A stretch of 64,000 bases of DNA. Origin: Ralstonia insidiosa (GTDB taxonomy: Bacteria; Pseudomonadota; Gammaproteobacteria; Burkholderiales; Burkholderiaceae). Shown here in pieces: positions 16,954 to 26,251 of this stretch; position 1 is the stretch's first letter, and each line of letters starts with the position of its first letter. The notes under the pieces are model-generated. The model did not search any database, was not told the origin of the DNA, and worked only from the letters and a program-made list of their open reading frames with translations. Position numbers and translations under genes: made by a program. The stretch covers positions 2,356,001 through 2,420,000 of the forward strand of contig NZ_VZPV01000001.1 in assembly GCF_008801405.1 (NCBI RefSeq), read 5' to 3'.

Positions 16954-18183
16954 TCAGTGGCTGAACAAGCGCACCGCGGCGCTGGAACCGGCGGGCACGC
17001 CGCGCGATTCAAGCTTGTCGTACAGCACCCGCAGATGCTTCTGAATGGCAACGAAGGACTGCTCCGTCAACGGACGCAGGTTGTCGTCCACCACCTGCGC
17101 GCCCATACGCTGAGACAGCGTGTAAGCGTACTCACAGACCAGTTTGAACGGCTTGGATGCCTCTTCAGCCACTGGCACGTCAAGCAGCAGCGTGATCTGG
17201 CGGCCGCCCTTGACGGTTAGGTCATCGCGCAGGAAGTTGGTGTCGCCAAACTGCAGCGTGAACAGCGCGCGCTGCACGCCGTCGGTGCCGGCGTGGTAGC
17301 GCGTAAAGCGCGTGCCATCGCGCGAGAGCACGAGGCCATCTTGCGTGGCCACGGTCTGCACGTAGGCGGCCGACCATGGTGCGCCGTCGGAGATCACGCT
17401 CACGCCAAGCTGCACGTCGCACTCGGCGGCAAACGCGTCAAGCTCGCGCGCATTGGCGATGGTCTCGTTCATGTCGGGCAACTCGGGCGCGGCATCCGCT
17501 GCGTCCGACAGCGGGTCGATCGCGTTGATGAACTCCGAGAACTCCAACGCGTTGAGCGGGCCGGTGCGGTTAGCCAGTTGCACGGCCACCTGCAGATCCA
17601 GGTAGCGCTGACCGGCGCGAATGGCTTCCCAGGCGTTTGCCGCCGGGTTCAGGCCTTCCACGTGGATCTGCTTGGTCCCTGCGCGGCGCAGCTTGGACAG
17701 CGCCGGCAACAGGCGATCGCCCGACACTTCGCGCTCGGGGTGCAACGAAACGATGCAATCGATCAGCGGGTCGATCACGCCGTTGGCCGGCTCCAGCGAG
17801 CCGGGTGCGGGCTCGACCGCCTCTTCAGCTTGACCCGTTTCAGCAGCTTCCCGCGCAGCCTCTTCGCTGGTGGGTGTGAGTTCAGCGCCGATCACGCCAG
17901 CTTCGGTTTCCGCGCTGCCGGTGGACGGTGCATGCGGTTGCGATGCGAGGCCGGGTTCCAGTCGCGGCTCGACGCGACCAGCCTCATCTCGCTCGCCACC
18001 CAGCGCCGGTTCGTGGCGCTCGTTTCCTGTCCAGCCTTCACCGCGTGGGGCCTCGTCAACAGACGGGTTGTAGGCTTCCGGACGGCGTGCCTTGCGAATC
18101 TGCCACTGGTTGTAGACCACGATCACCAGTACGAAAACAACACCAGCGCCCAGCAGCGCCATGACCAGGTTGTTGTCTTGCAT
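16954..18183 (-). CDS. zipA: Cell division protein ZipA
   Basis: Membrane anchor that binds FtsZ C-termini. The protein has 409 residues: one N-terminal transmembrane helix (MALLGAGVVFVLVIVVYNQW, residues 8-27), a basic stop (QIRKARR), a charged Glu/Pro/Ala linker to about residue 145, and a C-terminal FtsZ-binding domain with DCIVSLHPEREVSGDRLLP and LQFGDTNFLRDDLTVKGGRQITLLLDVP. Similarity is mainly architectural plus the C-terminal domain. Its ATG follows the smc stop with no gap (TAAATG), which indicates translational coupling. ligA follows 17 bases later. The smc-zipA-ligA order supports the call. Confidence 0.9.
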   Translation of the reverse strand: MQDNNLVMALLGAGVVFVLVIVVYNQWQIRKARRPEAYNPSVDEAPRGEGWTGNERHEPALGGERDEAGRVEPRLEPGLASQPHAPSTGSAETEAGVIGAELTPTSEEAAREAAETGQAEEAVEPAPGSLEPANGVIDPLIDCIVSLHPEREVSGDRLLPALSKLRRAGTKQIHVEGLNPAANAWEAIRAGQRYLDLQVAVQLANRTGPLNALEFSEFINAIDPLSDAADAAPELPDMNETIANARELDAFAAECDVQLGVSVISDGAPWSAAYVQTVATQDGLVLSRDGTRFTRYHAGTDGVQRALFTLQFGDTNFLRDDLTVKGGRQITLLLDVPVAEEASKPFKLVCEYAYTLSQRMGAQVVDDNLRPLTEQSFVAIQKHLRVLYDKLESRGVPAGSSAAVRLFSH

Positions 18184-21100
18184 TTACGCGGCCTCCGCCA
18201 TGGTCAGTGCGGCATCCATATCCACCGCCACGATCCGGGACACGCCTTGTTCCTGCATGGTCACACCGATGAGCTGTTGCGCCATTTCCATCGCAATCTT
18301 GTTGTGAGAAATAAAAACGAATTGGGTCTTGTCGGACATGCGCTTGACCATGTTGGCGTAGCGCTCGGTGTTGGCGTCGTCCAGCGGCGCGTCCACCTCG
18401 TCCAGCAAGCAGAATGGGGCCGGGTTCAACTGGAACATCGCGAACACCAGCGCAATCGCGGTCAGCGCTTTCTCGCCGCCCGACAGCAGGTGAATCGTCG
18501 AGTTCTTCTTGCCCGGCGGTTGCGCCATCACCTGCACGCCGGCGTCGAGAATCTCTTCGCCGGTCATGATCAGCTTGGCCTGGCCGCCGCCGAACAGCGT
18601 CGGGAACAGTTCGCCAAAGTGATAGTTGACCTGGTCGAACGTACCTTGCAGCAGTGAGCGCGTTTCCTGGTCGATCTTGTGGATCGCGTCTTCCAGCGTG
18701 GTGATGGCGTCGTTCAAGTCGGCCGACTGCGCATCAAGGAAGCCCTTGCGTTCACGCGCAGCAGCCAGCTCATCCAGCGCAGCCATGTTGACCGGGCCCA
18801 GCGCATTGATGGCGTTGTTGATACGCGTGACTTCACCTTGCAGGTACGAGGGCTTGAGGTCGCCCGTCAGACGCTCGGCCAGCGCAGCTTCATCCACGTT
18901 GGCCGTGGTGAGCTGCTCGGAGAACTGCTCCTGGTTCAGGCGCGCGGCCTGTTCCTTCAATTGCAGTTCGGTGATGCGGTCACGCAGCGGTTGCTGGGCG
19001 CGCTCGGCAGTCAGGCGCTGCTCATCGAAGGCACGCAACTGGGCCGTCAGTGCATCCAGTTCAATGCGCGCTGCGCCGAGCTTTTCTTCCTTCTCGGCTC
19101 GGCGCTCCAGCGCTTCCTGCAGGCCGGTGTGCGCGGTCTGCTCATTGATGGTTTCGAGTTCGGCGCGGGCGTTTTCCAGCGTCAGCACAATCTGCTGTGC
19201 TTGATCGCTCGCCACCTGGATGTTGCGCTTCAGTTCTGCAATGCGGTTCTGCAGATTGCGCTCGGCAAAGTGCGCCTCCTGTGCGCCGCGCTCCTGATCG
19301 CGCAAGGCATTGCGTGCATCGCTCAGGCGAACTTCGAGCGCCTCGAACGCCTGCTGGTTGTCTTCAAAGCGCGCCTGCAGATCGGCGAGTGCCGCGTCGT
19401 GCTGCTCGAAGGTCGCTTCGGATTCGGCGCGGATGGCACGCTGCTCTTCGATCTGTGCACGGATCTCTTCCAGCTCGCTGTCGATCTGGCCGCTGCGGGC
19501 GTTGTAGCGCTCCATGGCCTGCGAGAGCTTGAGCACGTCCATCTGCAGCACGTGCACACGGCGCGTGGCCTGATCAGCGCGGGCCCGCACATGCAGCAGT
19601 GCCTGGCTGGCCTGGGTGTAGGCCGCATCTGCACGCACAGCGGCGCTCTTGGCCTCATCCGACAGCAGCATCTGCGCACGCACCTGCTTCTGCAGGTTCT
19701 CGATTTCCTGCGCGCGGGCCAGCATGCCGGCCTGCTCGGAATCGGGCGCATACAACTGCACCGATGAACGGCCGATCAAGTGCCCGGCCTTGACGACGAA
19801 CGTACCGCCTTCCGGCAGCGTCGGACGCTCGGTGAGCGCAGCCTGCATGTCGTCAGCGATGTAGACGTCGGCCAGCCAATCCTGCAGCACGGCACGAATG
19901 CCCGGCTCGGTCACTTGCAGCAGCGACATCAGCGGACGCAGCCCGGCCGGCGCTTCCACCGGACGCGCAGCCGGCGGCGGCGCATAGAACGCCAGCTTGG
20001 CGGGCGGCGCGTCAGCGGCAAACGCCTTGATCCAATCGAGGTTGGAAACCTCCAGCGCGCCGAGTTTCTCGCGTAGCACGGCTTCGAGCGCGGGCTCCCA
20101 GCCCTGCTCGATCTGCAGCTTCTTCCAGAAGCGCGGCAGTTCGCTCAGTTCATGCTTGGCAAGCCACGGCTGGACCTTGCCGTCGGTCTGCACGTTTTCC
20201 TGCAGTTGCTTGAGCGCGGCAAGACGGGCTTCCAGGCTGGCGATGGCGGCGGCTTCCGATTGCACGCGCTCCTGCGCGGCACGGCGCGCCTCGTCGAGCT
20301 GCGGAAGCTGCGTCTCGGCGTCTTCCAGCGCAGCCTGCGCTTCGGCCAGCACCTCTTCCTGTTCGGCCAGCTCGGCACGCAGTGTTTCGAGCTGCACGTC
20401 GTCCGGCTTGTCGAGGCCGGAGGATTCCTGCGACAGACGTTCGCGGCGCTGCTGCAGTTGCAGCAAGGCCTGATCGGCGTTGCGCTGGTGCGCGGCTTCT
20501 AGCTTGAGCGCTTGCTCCGATTGCAGGATGGCGGCGCGCTGGTCGTTCAGCGCGGTCTGCGCATCGCGCCATTGGGCCTCCAGGCTGGGCAGCTCGTCCG
20601 ACTTGCGAGCGACTTCCTCGGCCGCCTGCGCAGCGCGCTCCTCGGCCATGGCGAGTTCCTCTTCGGCCGCGGCCAGGTCTTCCTGCGCCTGATCGCCCTG
20701 CGTGTGCCATTGATCCTGCTGCGCGGTCAGCGTGGCGATCTGCTGCTGGATGCGGTTGCGCGACTCCACCACGTAGCGGATCTCGGCTTCCAGGCGGCTG
20801 ACTTCGGCGTTGGCCTCGTACAGCGCGCCCTGTGCGGCGTGCATGGCGTCGGACGATGCGTAGTGCGCAACGCGCATCGTTTCCAGCTCAGCCTCGATGT
20901 GGCGCAACTGCGCGGTCTGCGCTTCGAGATCGATCTGCGCCTGTTCGATGGCGCGCTGATGGCGCTCCTGCTCGCCTTGCGCCTCGCGCTTGCGCAACAG
21001 CCACAGCAGATGCTGCTTTTCTTCGCCGTCGGCCTGCAGAGCCTGGAAGCGCTGCGCAACTTCAGCCTGGCCTTCAAGCTTCTCGAGGTTGGTGCCGAGT

Positions 21101-21699
21101 TCGCGCAGGATGTCTTCCACGCGCGTGAGGTTTTCACGCGTGTCGGACAGGCGGTTTTCGGTTTCGCGGCGGCGTTCCTTGTACTTGGACACGCCCGCAG
21201 CTTCTTCCAGGAAGATGCGCATGTCATCGGGCTTGGCCTCGATGATGCGCGAGATCATCCCCTGCCCGATGATGGCGTAGGCGCGCGGGCCCAGACCCGT
21301 GCCGAGGAAGATGTCCTGGATGTCGCGGCGGCGCACCGCCTGGTTGTTGATGAAGTACGACGAGGTGCCATCGCGGCTCAGGACGCGCTTGACCGCCACT
21401 TCGGCGTACTGGCTCCACTGGCCAGCGGCGCGGCCTTCGGCATTGTCGAACACGAGTTCGACGCTGGCCCGGCCAGCGGGCTTGCGCTGCGTGGAGCCGT
21501 TGAAGATAACGTCCTGCATCGATTCGCCACGGAGTTCCGCGGCGCGTGATTCGCCGAGCACCCAGCGCACGGCGTCGATGATGTTGGATTTACCGCAACC
21601 GTTCGGGCCGACGATGCCGACGAGCTGGCCCGGAACATGGAAATTGGTCGGATCGACGAAAGACTTGAAGCCTGCGAGCTTGATCGAGGAGAGGCGCAC
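18184..21699 (-). CDS. smc: Chromosome segregation protein SMC
   Basis: Long coiled-coil ATPase that organises and segregates the chromosome, normally with ScpA and ScpB. The protein has 1171 residues, the family length. The Walker A motif is GIVGPNGCGKSNIIDA near residue 30. Two long coiled coils (about 170-500 and 650-1000) surround a hinge (PWLAKHELSELPRFWKKL to about residue 640). The C-terminal head has the ABC signature LLSGGEKALTAIALVFAMFQ and Walker B PFCLLDEVDAPLDDAN. The ATG at 21697-21699 begins the standard MRLSSIKLAGFKSFVDPT. It is the first gene of the smc-zipA-ligA operon. Confidence 0.97.
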   Translation of the reverse strand: MRLSSIKLAGFKSFVDPTNFHVPGQLVGIVGPNGCGKSNIIDAVRWVLGESRAAELRGESMQDVIFNGSTQRKPAGRASVELVFDNAEGRAAGQWSQYAEVAVKRVLSRDGTSSYFINNQAVRRRDIQDIFLGTGLGPRAYAIIGQGMISRIIEAKPDDMRIFLEEAAGVSKYKERRRETENRLSDTRENLTRVEDILRELGTNLEKLEGQAEVAQRFQALQADGEEKQHLLWLLRKREAQGEQERHQRAIEQAQIDLEAQTAQLRHIEAELETMRVAHYASSDAMHAAQGALYEANAEVSRLEAEIRYVVESRNRIQQQIATLTAQQDQWHTQGDQAQEDLAAAEEELAMAEERAAQAAEEVARKSDELPSLEAQWRDAQTALNDQRAAILQSEQALKLEAAHQRNADQALLQLQQRRERLSQESSGLDKPDDVQLETLRAELAEQEEVLAEAQAALEDAETQLPQLDEARRAAQERVQSEAAAIASLEARLAALKQLQENVQTDGKVQPWLAKHELSELPRFWKKLQIEQGWEPALEAVLREKLGALEVSNLDWIKAFAADAPPAKLAFYAPPPAARPVEAPAGLRPLMSLLQVTEPGIRAVLQDWLADVYIADDMQAALTERPTLPEGGTFVVKAGHLIGRSSVQLYAPDSEQAGMLARAQEIENLQKQVRAQMLLSDEAKSAAVRADAAYTQASQALLHVRARADQATRRVHVLQMDVLKLSQAMERYNARSGQIDSELEEIRAQIEEQRAIRAESEATFEQHDAALADLQARFEDNQQAFEALEVRLSDARNALRDQERGAQEAHFAERNLQNRIAELKRNIQVASDQAQQIVLTLENARAELETINEQTAHTGLQEALERRAEKEEKLGAARIELDALTAQLRAFDEQRLTAERAQQPLRDRITELQLKEQAARLNQEQFSEQLTTANVDEAALAERLTGDLKPSYLQGEVTRINNAINALGPVNMAALDELAAARERKGFLDAQSADLNDAITTLEDAIHKIDQETRSLLQGTFDQVNYHFGELFPTLFGGGQAKLIMTGEEILDAGVQVMAQPPGKKNSTIHLLSGGEKALTAIALVFAMFQLNPAPFCLLDEVDAPLDDANTERYANMVKRMSDKTQFVFISHNKIAMEMAQQLIGVTMQEQGVSRIVAVDMDAALTMAEAA

Positions 21700-21950
21700 G
21701 TTGAGGTCGTCTCGAAGGGATCAGTAAGAGTGATGAAGCGGGCGCCCGAGACTTGCGCCGTCGCAATCACGTCAACGCCACGGGGCGCGGGATTGCAAGG
21801 CGCGCGCCGGGGGCGCGGATGGCGTCATCATACCATCGGGCACCCAGGCTCCAGCCAATACGAATGGCACAAAAATGGACGAAATTTGCGATCCCAGAAG
21901 GCAAATTGCTGAGGATTTGTCAGCAATTTCACCTTTCGGACATGCCGGCA
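21700..21950. other. Intergenic region upstream of smc with an AT-rich palindrome
   Basis: The 251 bases hold no convincing gene. On the minus strand a TATGAT sequence (21827-21832) could be a -10 element for smc, but no well-spaced -35 is evident. A perfect 10-bp inverted repeat with a 7-base loop (AAATTGCTGA at 21903-21912, TCAGCAATTT at 21920-21929) lies 22 bases past the stop of the upstream hydrolase. It could be a terminator lacking a strong T-tract, or a protein-binding site. Confidence 0.5.
21903..21929. promoter_or_regulatory. Perfect AT-rich inverted repeat (10-bp arms)
   Basis: AAATTGCTGA and TCAGCAATTT form perfect arms around a 7-base loop in otherwise GC-rich DNA. It lies between the hydrolase stop and the smc leader. 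Without a following T-run it is a poor terminator, so a dimeric regulator site is an alternative reading. Confidence 0.4.
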
Positions 21951-23000
21951 TCAATCCGGCCTGCGCGTGCGGGAAATATCCGGGCTGGCCAGCCACTCCA
22001 GCAATGCCTTGTGCAGCGCAGCAGCGTCCTGAATTTGTGGCGCATGGCCCGCCTCCGGAAACTCCACCAGCGTCGCACGCGGAATCGCCTTGGCAGCAGC
22101 CCGACCCAGTTCCGGGTAGTTGCCCAGGCGGGCGCGCACTTCCGGGGGCGCCGTGTCCTTGGCGATGGCGGTGGTGTCCTTCTGGCCGATCAGCAGCAGT
22201 GTCCAGGGGCGCACTTGGCCGAATTCGTACACCACAGGCTGTGTGTAGATCATGTCGTACAGCAGGGCCGAGTTCCAGGCCACAAGGTCTCGCCCCGGCC
22301 CGCGATACATGCCGGCCAGCATCTGCACCCAGGGCTCGTAGTCGGCGCGCCATTGGCCCGCGTAGTAAGTGGATTGCTCATACGCGCGAATACGGTCGGC
22401 GCTGGTCTGCTTCTCGCGTGCAAACCACTGGTCGACCGCCATGGGCGGCACACCCTTGGCCTTCCAGTCTTCCAGGCCGATCGGGTTGATCATCACCAGC
22501 CGCGAGACTTCGGTCGGATACATCAGCGCATAGCGCGTGGCCAGCATGCCGCCCGTCGAGTGGCCGATCAGGATGGCCTGCTGAATGCCCAGCGAGGCCA
22601 GCAGCGCATGCGTGTTACTCGCCAGTTGCTGGAACGAATACTGATAGGCGCGCGGCTTGCTCGATTTGCAGAAGCCGATCTGGTCCGGCGCGATCACGCG
22701 ATAGCCGGCGCCCGTCAACGCCTGGATCGTGCCTTCCCAGGTGGCCGCGCAGAAGTTCTTGCCGTGCAGCAGCACTGCGACCTGACCGTTGGCCTGCTCG
22801 GGCTTGACGTCCAGATAGGCCATCTCCAGCGCGTTGCCCTGGGATTCAAACTTGAATAGGTGGACCGGTGCCGGATAGTCGAAGCCCTCCAGCCGGGGGC
22901 CATACGCGGGGCCGTTCTCAGCAGCAGGTGCGGCTTGGGCGGACACACCCGACATTGCCAAGGCGGCAACCAGCGCAACGGAAATCGAGCGAAGCAACAT
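21951..23000 (-). CDS. Exported alpha/beta hydrolase
   Basis: The ATG at 22998-23000 has AAGGAG 7 bases upstream and gives 349 residues. A signal peptide is present (LLRSISVALVAALAMSGV, cleavage likely after SAQA near residue 22-25). The mature part is a classical alpha/beta hydrolase: VAVLLHGKNFCAATW (oxyanion HG), VIAPDQIGFCKSSKP, the nucleophile elbow LIGHSTGGMLATRYAL, an acid in LIGQKDTTAIAKDTA, and a histidine in FPEAGHAPQIQDAAALHKALLEWL. Family members act as esterases, epoxide or C-C hydrolases; the substrate cannot be told. The transporter gene lies 36 bases upstream on the same strand, so they may share a transcript. Confidence 0.85.
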   Translation of the reverse strand: MLLRSISVALVAALAMSGVSAQAAPAAENGPAYGPRLEGFDYPAPVHLFKFESQGNALEMAYLDVKPEQANGQVAVLLHGKNFCAATWEGTIQALTGAGYRVIAPDQIGFCKSSKPRAYQYSFQQLASNTHALLASLGIQQAILIGHSTGGMLATRYALMYPTEVSRLVMINPIGLEDWKAKGVPPMAVDQWFAREKQTSADRIRAYEQSTYYAGQWRADYEPWVQMLAGMYRGPGRDLVAWNSALLYDMIYTQPVVYEFGQVRPWTLLLIGQKDTTAIAKDTAPPEVRARLGNYPELGRAAAKAIPRATLVEFPEAGHAPQIQDAAALHKALLEWLASPDISRTRRPD

Positions 23001-23036
23001 CAGCACACTCCTTGATGGATTCGTGGAACGCCAGAG

Positions 23037-23966
23037 CTACTTGCGCCGCGACAACCCCGACAGCGCGCCCGCCAGAATGATGCACGCGCCGCCCACCATT
23101 TCCTGCATCGACAAGCGCTCAGACGTAAGCAGCGCCGACGACACGGCCGCCACCACAATCTCGAATAGCATCAGCAGCGCGGCGCGATTGGCCGGCAGCC
23201 GCTGCAAACCGCGCTGCACCATGGCATTGCCGCCCACCAGCACACATGCCATACCGAGCAGCAGCATCCACGTGTTGGGTTGCGCGATTGCGGCGGGCAC
23301 CGCCTGCACACCGTCGAGCAGAACTGCCGCCGGCAAGCCCACCAGGGCAGAACCGGTAAAGACGACCACGGTACGCATTTCCGGCCGCATGGTCGGGTGA
23401 CGCTGCCCCGCCAGGCGCGAGAGCACGTTGTTACACGCGAAAGCCAAGCCGGCAATCAGCCCCGCCCATTCCGCCGCCGAACCCGGCCACGGCGTACCGG
23501 CCCGCCCCGACCACAACATCAGCATGGCTCCCGACAAGGCCAATGCGAGCAAAACACCGCCGCGCAGCCCCAGGCGTTCATGCAGCCAAAAGCGCGCCAG
23601 CAACGCCGTCCACACCGGCGTGAGATAGAACAGCAGCAGCACACGCATGACCGTACCGTGCACCGTGCCCCAGACGAAGCCTGCATTGGTGATGCCCGCT
23701 GCCAGCCCCAGCGCCGGGATCACCCAAGACCATTGGAAAGTGGGAAAGTGGCGCCGCAGCACCACGGCCGCGATCACGGCGGCCACGGCACCCGTCACCG
23801 AAGAGGCCAGCATGCTGCCCAGTCCCCAGCCAGCGAGCAGGCGGTACGGATACCAGGAAATCCCCCAGACCGAGGCACCCACGAGGATGAACAGTGCCGC
23901 CGTCCATTGCGGCTCGTGATGGGTGGCGCCGTCTGCTGAGGGCGCCGAAGAGGCAATCGTTGTCAT
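23037..23966 (-). CDS. EamA/DMT-family transporter
   Basis: Probable inner-membrane metabolite exporter of the drug/metabolite superfamily. The ATG at 23964-23966 gives 309 residues with about ten transmembrane segments in two EamA halves. The first half starts AALFILVGASVWGISWYPYRLL and the second AEWAGLIAGLAFACNNVLSRLAG. Substrate cannot be predicted; amino acids, purines or small aromatics are typical. Its start codon is preceded within 25 bases by a terminator-like hairpin on the same strand, which is unusual and suggests attenuation. It is divergent from dapC. Confidence 0.85.
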   Translation of the reverse strand: MTTIASSAPSADGATHHEPQWTAALFILVGASVWGISWYPYRLLAGWGLGSMLASSVTGAVAAVIAAVVLRRHFPTFQWSWVIPALGLAAGITNAGFVWGTVHGTVMRVLLLFYLTPVWTALLARFWLHERLGLRGGVLLALALSGAMLMLWSGRAGTPWPGSAAEWAGLIAGLAFACNNVLSRLAGQRHPTMRPEMRTVVVFTGSALVGLPAAVLLDGVQAVPAAIAQPNTWMLLLGMACVLVGGNAMVQRGLQRLPANRAALLMLFEIVVAAVSSALLTSERLSMQEMVGGACIILAGALSGLSRRK

Positions 23967-23976
23967 GAATCCAATA

Positions 23977-23998
23977 AAAAACGGCGGAAAACCGCCGC
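23977..23998 (-). promoter_or_regulatory. Terminator-like hairpin in the leader of the EamA transporter
   Basis: On the minus strand GCGGCGG-TTTT-CCGCCGT is followed by a run of T, forming a small intrinsic terminator (arms 23982-23987 and 23992-23997). It ends only about 15 bases before the transporter ATG and no gene lies upstream on that strand. The placement fits a transcription attenuator or riboswitch expression platform rather than an end-of-gene terminator. Confidence 0.5.
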
Positions 23999-24056
23999 TT
24001 CCTGCAATGTCCGGGGTTGAGCGGGTTTTCTTGGGGCAGCCAACACACGTTGGCCG

Positions 24057-24062
24057 TATAAT
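24057..24062 (+). promoter_or_regulatory. Candidate -10 element of dapC
   Basis: A perfect TATAAT lies 51 bases before the GTG start of dapC in the divergent region with the EamA gene. No good -35 is found at 16-18 bases; the nearest TTGGGG is about 20 bases away. I give it as a candidate only. Confidence 0.4.
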
Positions 24063-24113
24063 TTCGGGCTTCCCGCCAAGCGCCACGCTGGCTCACCCAA
24101 CCCGCCCCGCACC

Positions 24114-25313
24114 GTGAATCCGCGCCTGTCCGCCCTGCAGCCGTATCCGTTCGAAAAACTGAAAGCGCTCGTCAAGGACGTGACGCCCAGCGCCGCGCAT
24201 ACGCCGATCAGCTTCGGCATCGGCGAGCCCAAGCACCCGACGCCAGCGCTGATCAAGGATGCGCTCGTCGCCGCGCTCGGTGGGCTGGCGAATTATCCCA
24301 CGACGTTGGGTTCCGATGCACTGCGACAGTGCATCGCCGCATGGCTGGAACGCCGCTACGGTCTGCCGAAGGTCGATCCGGCCACCGAGGTCATCCCCGT
24401 CAACGGTTCGCGCGAGGCGCTGTTCTCGTTCGCCCAGACCGTGATCGACGGCAGCAAGCCCGGCGCGCGCGTGCTGTGCCCGAACCCGTTTTATCAGATC
24501 TACGAAGGCTCGGCGCTGCTGGCCGGCGCGACGCCGCTGTTCGCCAACAGCAACCCGGCGCGCAATTACGCGCCCGATTTCGCAGCCATCACGCCGGAAG
24601 AGTGGCGCAACGTGCAGCTCGTCTTCGTGTGCAGCCCGGGCAACCCAACGGGTGCCGTGCTGACGCTGGAAGACTGGAAGCAGCTCTTCGCGCTGTCGGA
24701 CGAATACGGCTTCATCATCGCGTCGGACGAGTGCTATTCCGAAATCTATTTCGACGAGGCCAACCCGCCGCTGGGCGCACTGCAGGCTGCGCACCAACTG
24801 GGCCGTGGCTTCGATCGGCTGGTGATGTTCTCCAGCCTGTCCAAACGCTCCAACGTGCCGGGCATGCGCTCGGGCTTCGTGGCGGGTGACGCCAAACTGC
24901 TCAAGGCCTACCTGCTGTATCGCACGTATCACGGCAGCGCGATGAGCCCGTCAGTGCAATCCGCTAGCATCGCCGCATGGAACGACGAGGCCCACGTGCG
25001 CGACAACCGCGCGCAATACGTCAAGAAGTTCCAGCAGGTCACGCCGATGCTGGCCGAAGTGCTGGACGTCGCCCTGCCTGACGCGGCCTTCTACCTGTGG
25101 GCCAACGTCAAACGCACGGGCCTGTCGGACACCGAATTCGCACGCCAGTTGCTGGCTGCCAAGAACGTTGCCGTGCTGCCGGGCAGCTACCTCGCCCGCG
25201 AGGCGCACGGCACGAACCCGGGCCAGGACTACGTGCGCATCGCGCTGGTGGCGGGTGTGGACGAATGCCTGGAAGGCGCGCGCCGCATTGTCGAGTTCTG
25301 CCAGCAACGCTGA
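24114..25313 (+). CDS. dapC: Succinyldiaminopimelate transaminase
   Basis: PLP aminotransferase converting N-succinyl-2-amino-6-ketopimelate to N-succinyl-LL-diaminopimelate in lysine/peptidoglycan synthesis. The protein has 399 residues from a GTG start. Class I aminotransferase hallmarks are present: FGIGEPKHPTPALIKDAL, the cofactor contact region VCSPGNPTGAVLTLEDWKQL, DECYSEIYFDEANPP, and the PLP lysine in MFSSLSKRSNVPGMRSGFVAG. Context decides the specific call: it is followed by dapD (42 bases) and then dapE. Generic aminotransferase activity toward other substrates is possible. Confidence 0.92.
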   Translation: MNPRLSALQPYPFEKLKALVKDVTPSAAHTPISFGIGEPKHPTPALIKDALVAALGGLANYPTTLGSDALRQCIAAWLERRYGLPKVDPATEVIPVNGSREALFSFAQTVIDGSKPGARVLCPNPFYQIYEGSALLAGATPLFANSNPARNYAPDFAAITPEEWRNVQLVFVCSPGNPTGAVLTLEDWKQLFALSDEYGFIIASDECYSEIYFDEANPPLGALQAAHQLGRGFDRLVMFSSLSKRSNVPGMRSGFVAGDAKLLKAYLLYRTYHGSAMSPSVQSASIAAWNDEAHVRDNRAQYVKKFQQVTPMLAEVLDVALPDAAFYLWANVKRTGLSDTEFARQLLAAKNVAVLPGSYLAREAHGTNPGQDYVRIALVAGVDECLEGARRIVEFCQQR

Positions 25314-25355
25314 TCCCTACCCCTTTTTTTGAATCTCTCCTAGAGCCAACAAGCC

Positions 25356-26183
25356 ATGACGCAACAACTGCAATCCCTGATCGATCAAGCGTGGGAAGAC
25401 CGCGCCAACCTGTCGCCCAAGGCCGCTCCGGCCGACGTTCGTGAAGCTGTGGCCAACGTGATCGGCCAGCTCGACAAGGGCGCGCTGCGCGTGGCCGAGA
25501 AGAAGGACGGCGAGTGGATCGTCAACCAGTGGATCAAGAAGGCCGTGCTGCTGTCGTTCCGCCTGGAAGACAACGCGCCGATGGCTGCCGGTGGCTTCAC
25601 GCAGTTCTACGACAAGGTGCCGAGCAAGTTCGCCAACTACACGGCTGAAGATTTCGCCGCGGGCGGCTTCCGCGTGGTGCCGCCGGCTGTGGCGCGCCGT
25701 GGCTCGTTCATCGCCAAGAACGCCGTGCTGATGCCGTCGTACGTGAACATCGGCGCCTATGTGGATGAAGGCACGATGGTCGACACGTGGGCCACCGTCG
25801 GCTCGTGCGCGCAGATCGGCAAGAACGTTCACCTGTCGGGCGGCGTGGGCATCGGCGGCGTGCTGGAGCCGCTGCAGGCCAACCCGGTCATCATCGAAGA
25901 CAACTGCTTCATCGGCGCGCGTTCGGAAGTGGTGGAAGGCGTGATCGTCGAAGAGAACTCGGTGATCTCGATGGGCGTGTACCTCGGCCAGTCGACCAAG
26001 ATCTACGACCGCGAAACCGGTGAAGTCAGCTACGGCCGCATCCCGGCAGGCTCGGTGGTGGTGGCGGGCAATCTGCCGAGCAAGGACGGCACGCACAGCC
26101 TGTACTGCGCCGTGATCGTCAAGAAGGTCGATGCCAAGACGCGCGCCAAGGTTGGCCTGAACGAACTGCTGCGCGGCGACTAA
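25356..26183 (+). CDS. dapD: Tetrahydrodipicolinate N-succinyltransferase
   Basis: Transfers succinyl from succinyl-CoA to tetrahydrodipicolinate, the committed step of the succinylase lysine branch. The protein has 275 residues, the family length. The N-terminal helical domain (QQLQSLIDQAWEDRANLSP) leads into a left-handed beta-helix of hexapeptide repeats (residues about 105-220: NAVLMPSYVNIGAYVDEGTMVD, GKNVHLSGGVGIGGVLEP, CFIGARSEVVEGVIVEENSVISMGVYLG). The C-terminus SLYCAVIVKKVDAKTRAKVGLNELLR is characteristic. It forms an operon with dapC upstream and dapE downstream. Confidence 0.97.
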   Translation: MTQQLQSLIDQAWEDRANLSPKAAPADVREAVANVIGQLDKGALRVAEKKDGEWIVNQWIKKAVLLSFRLEDNAPMAAGGFTQFYDKVPSKFANYTAEDFAAGGFRVVPPAVARRGSFIAKNAVLMPSYVNIGAYVDEGTMVDTWATVGSCAQIGKNVHLSGGVGIGGVLEPLQANPVIIEDNCFIGARSEVVEGVIVEENSVISMGVYLGQSTKIYDRETGEVSYGRIPAGSVVVAGNLPSKDGTHSLYCAVIVKKVDAKTRAKVGLNELLRGD

Positions 26184-26251
26184 GGCCGACTAAGCTGAAC
26201 GGCTGGCGTGTCGTGTAGTCTCACCGGCACGCCAACCAACCTGAACGCAGC

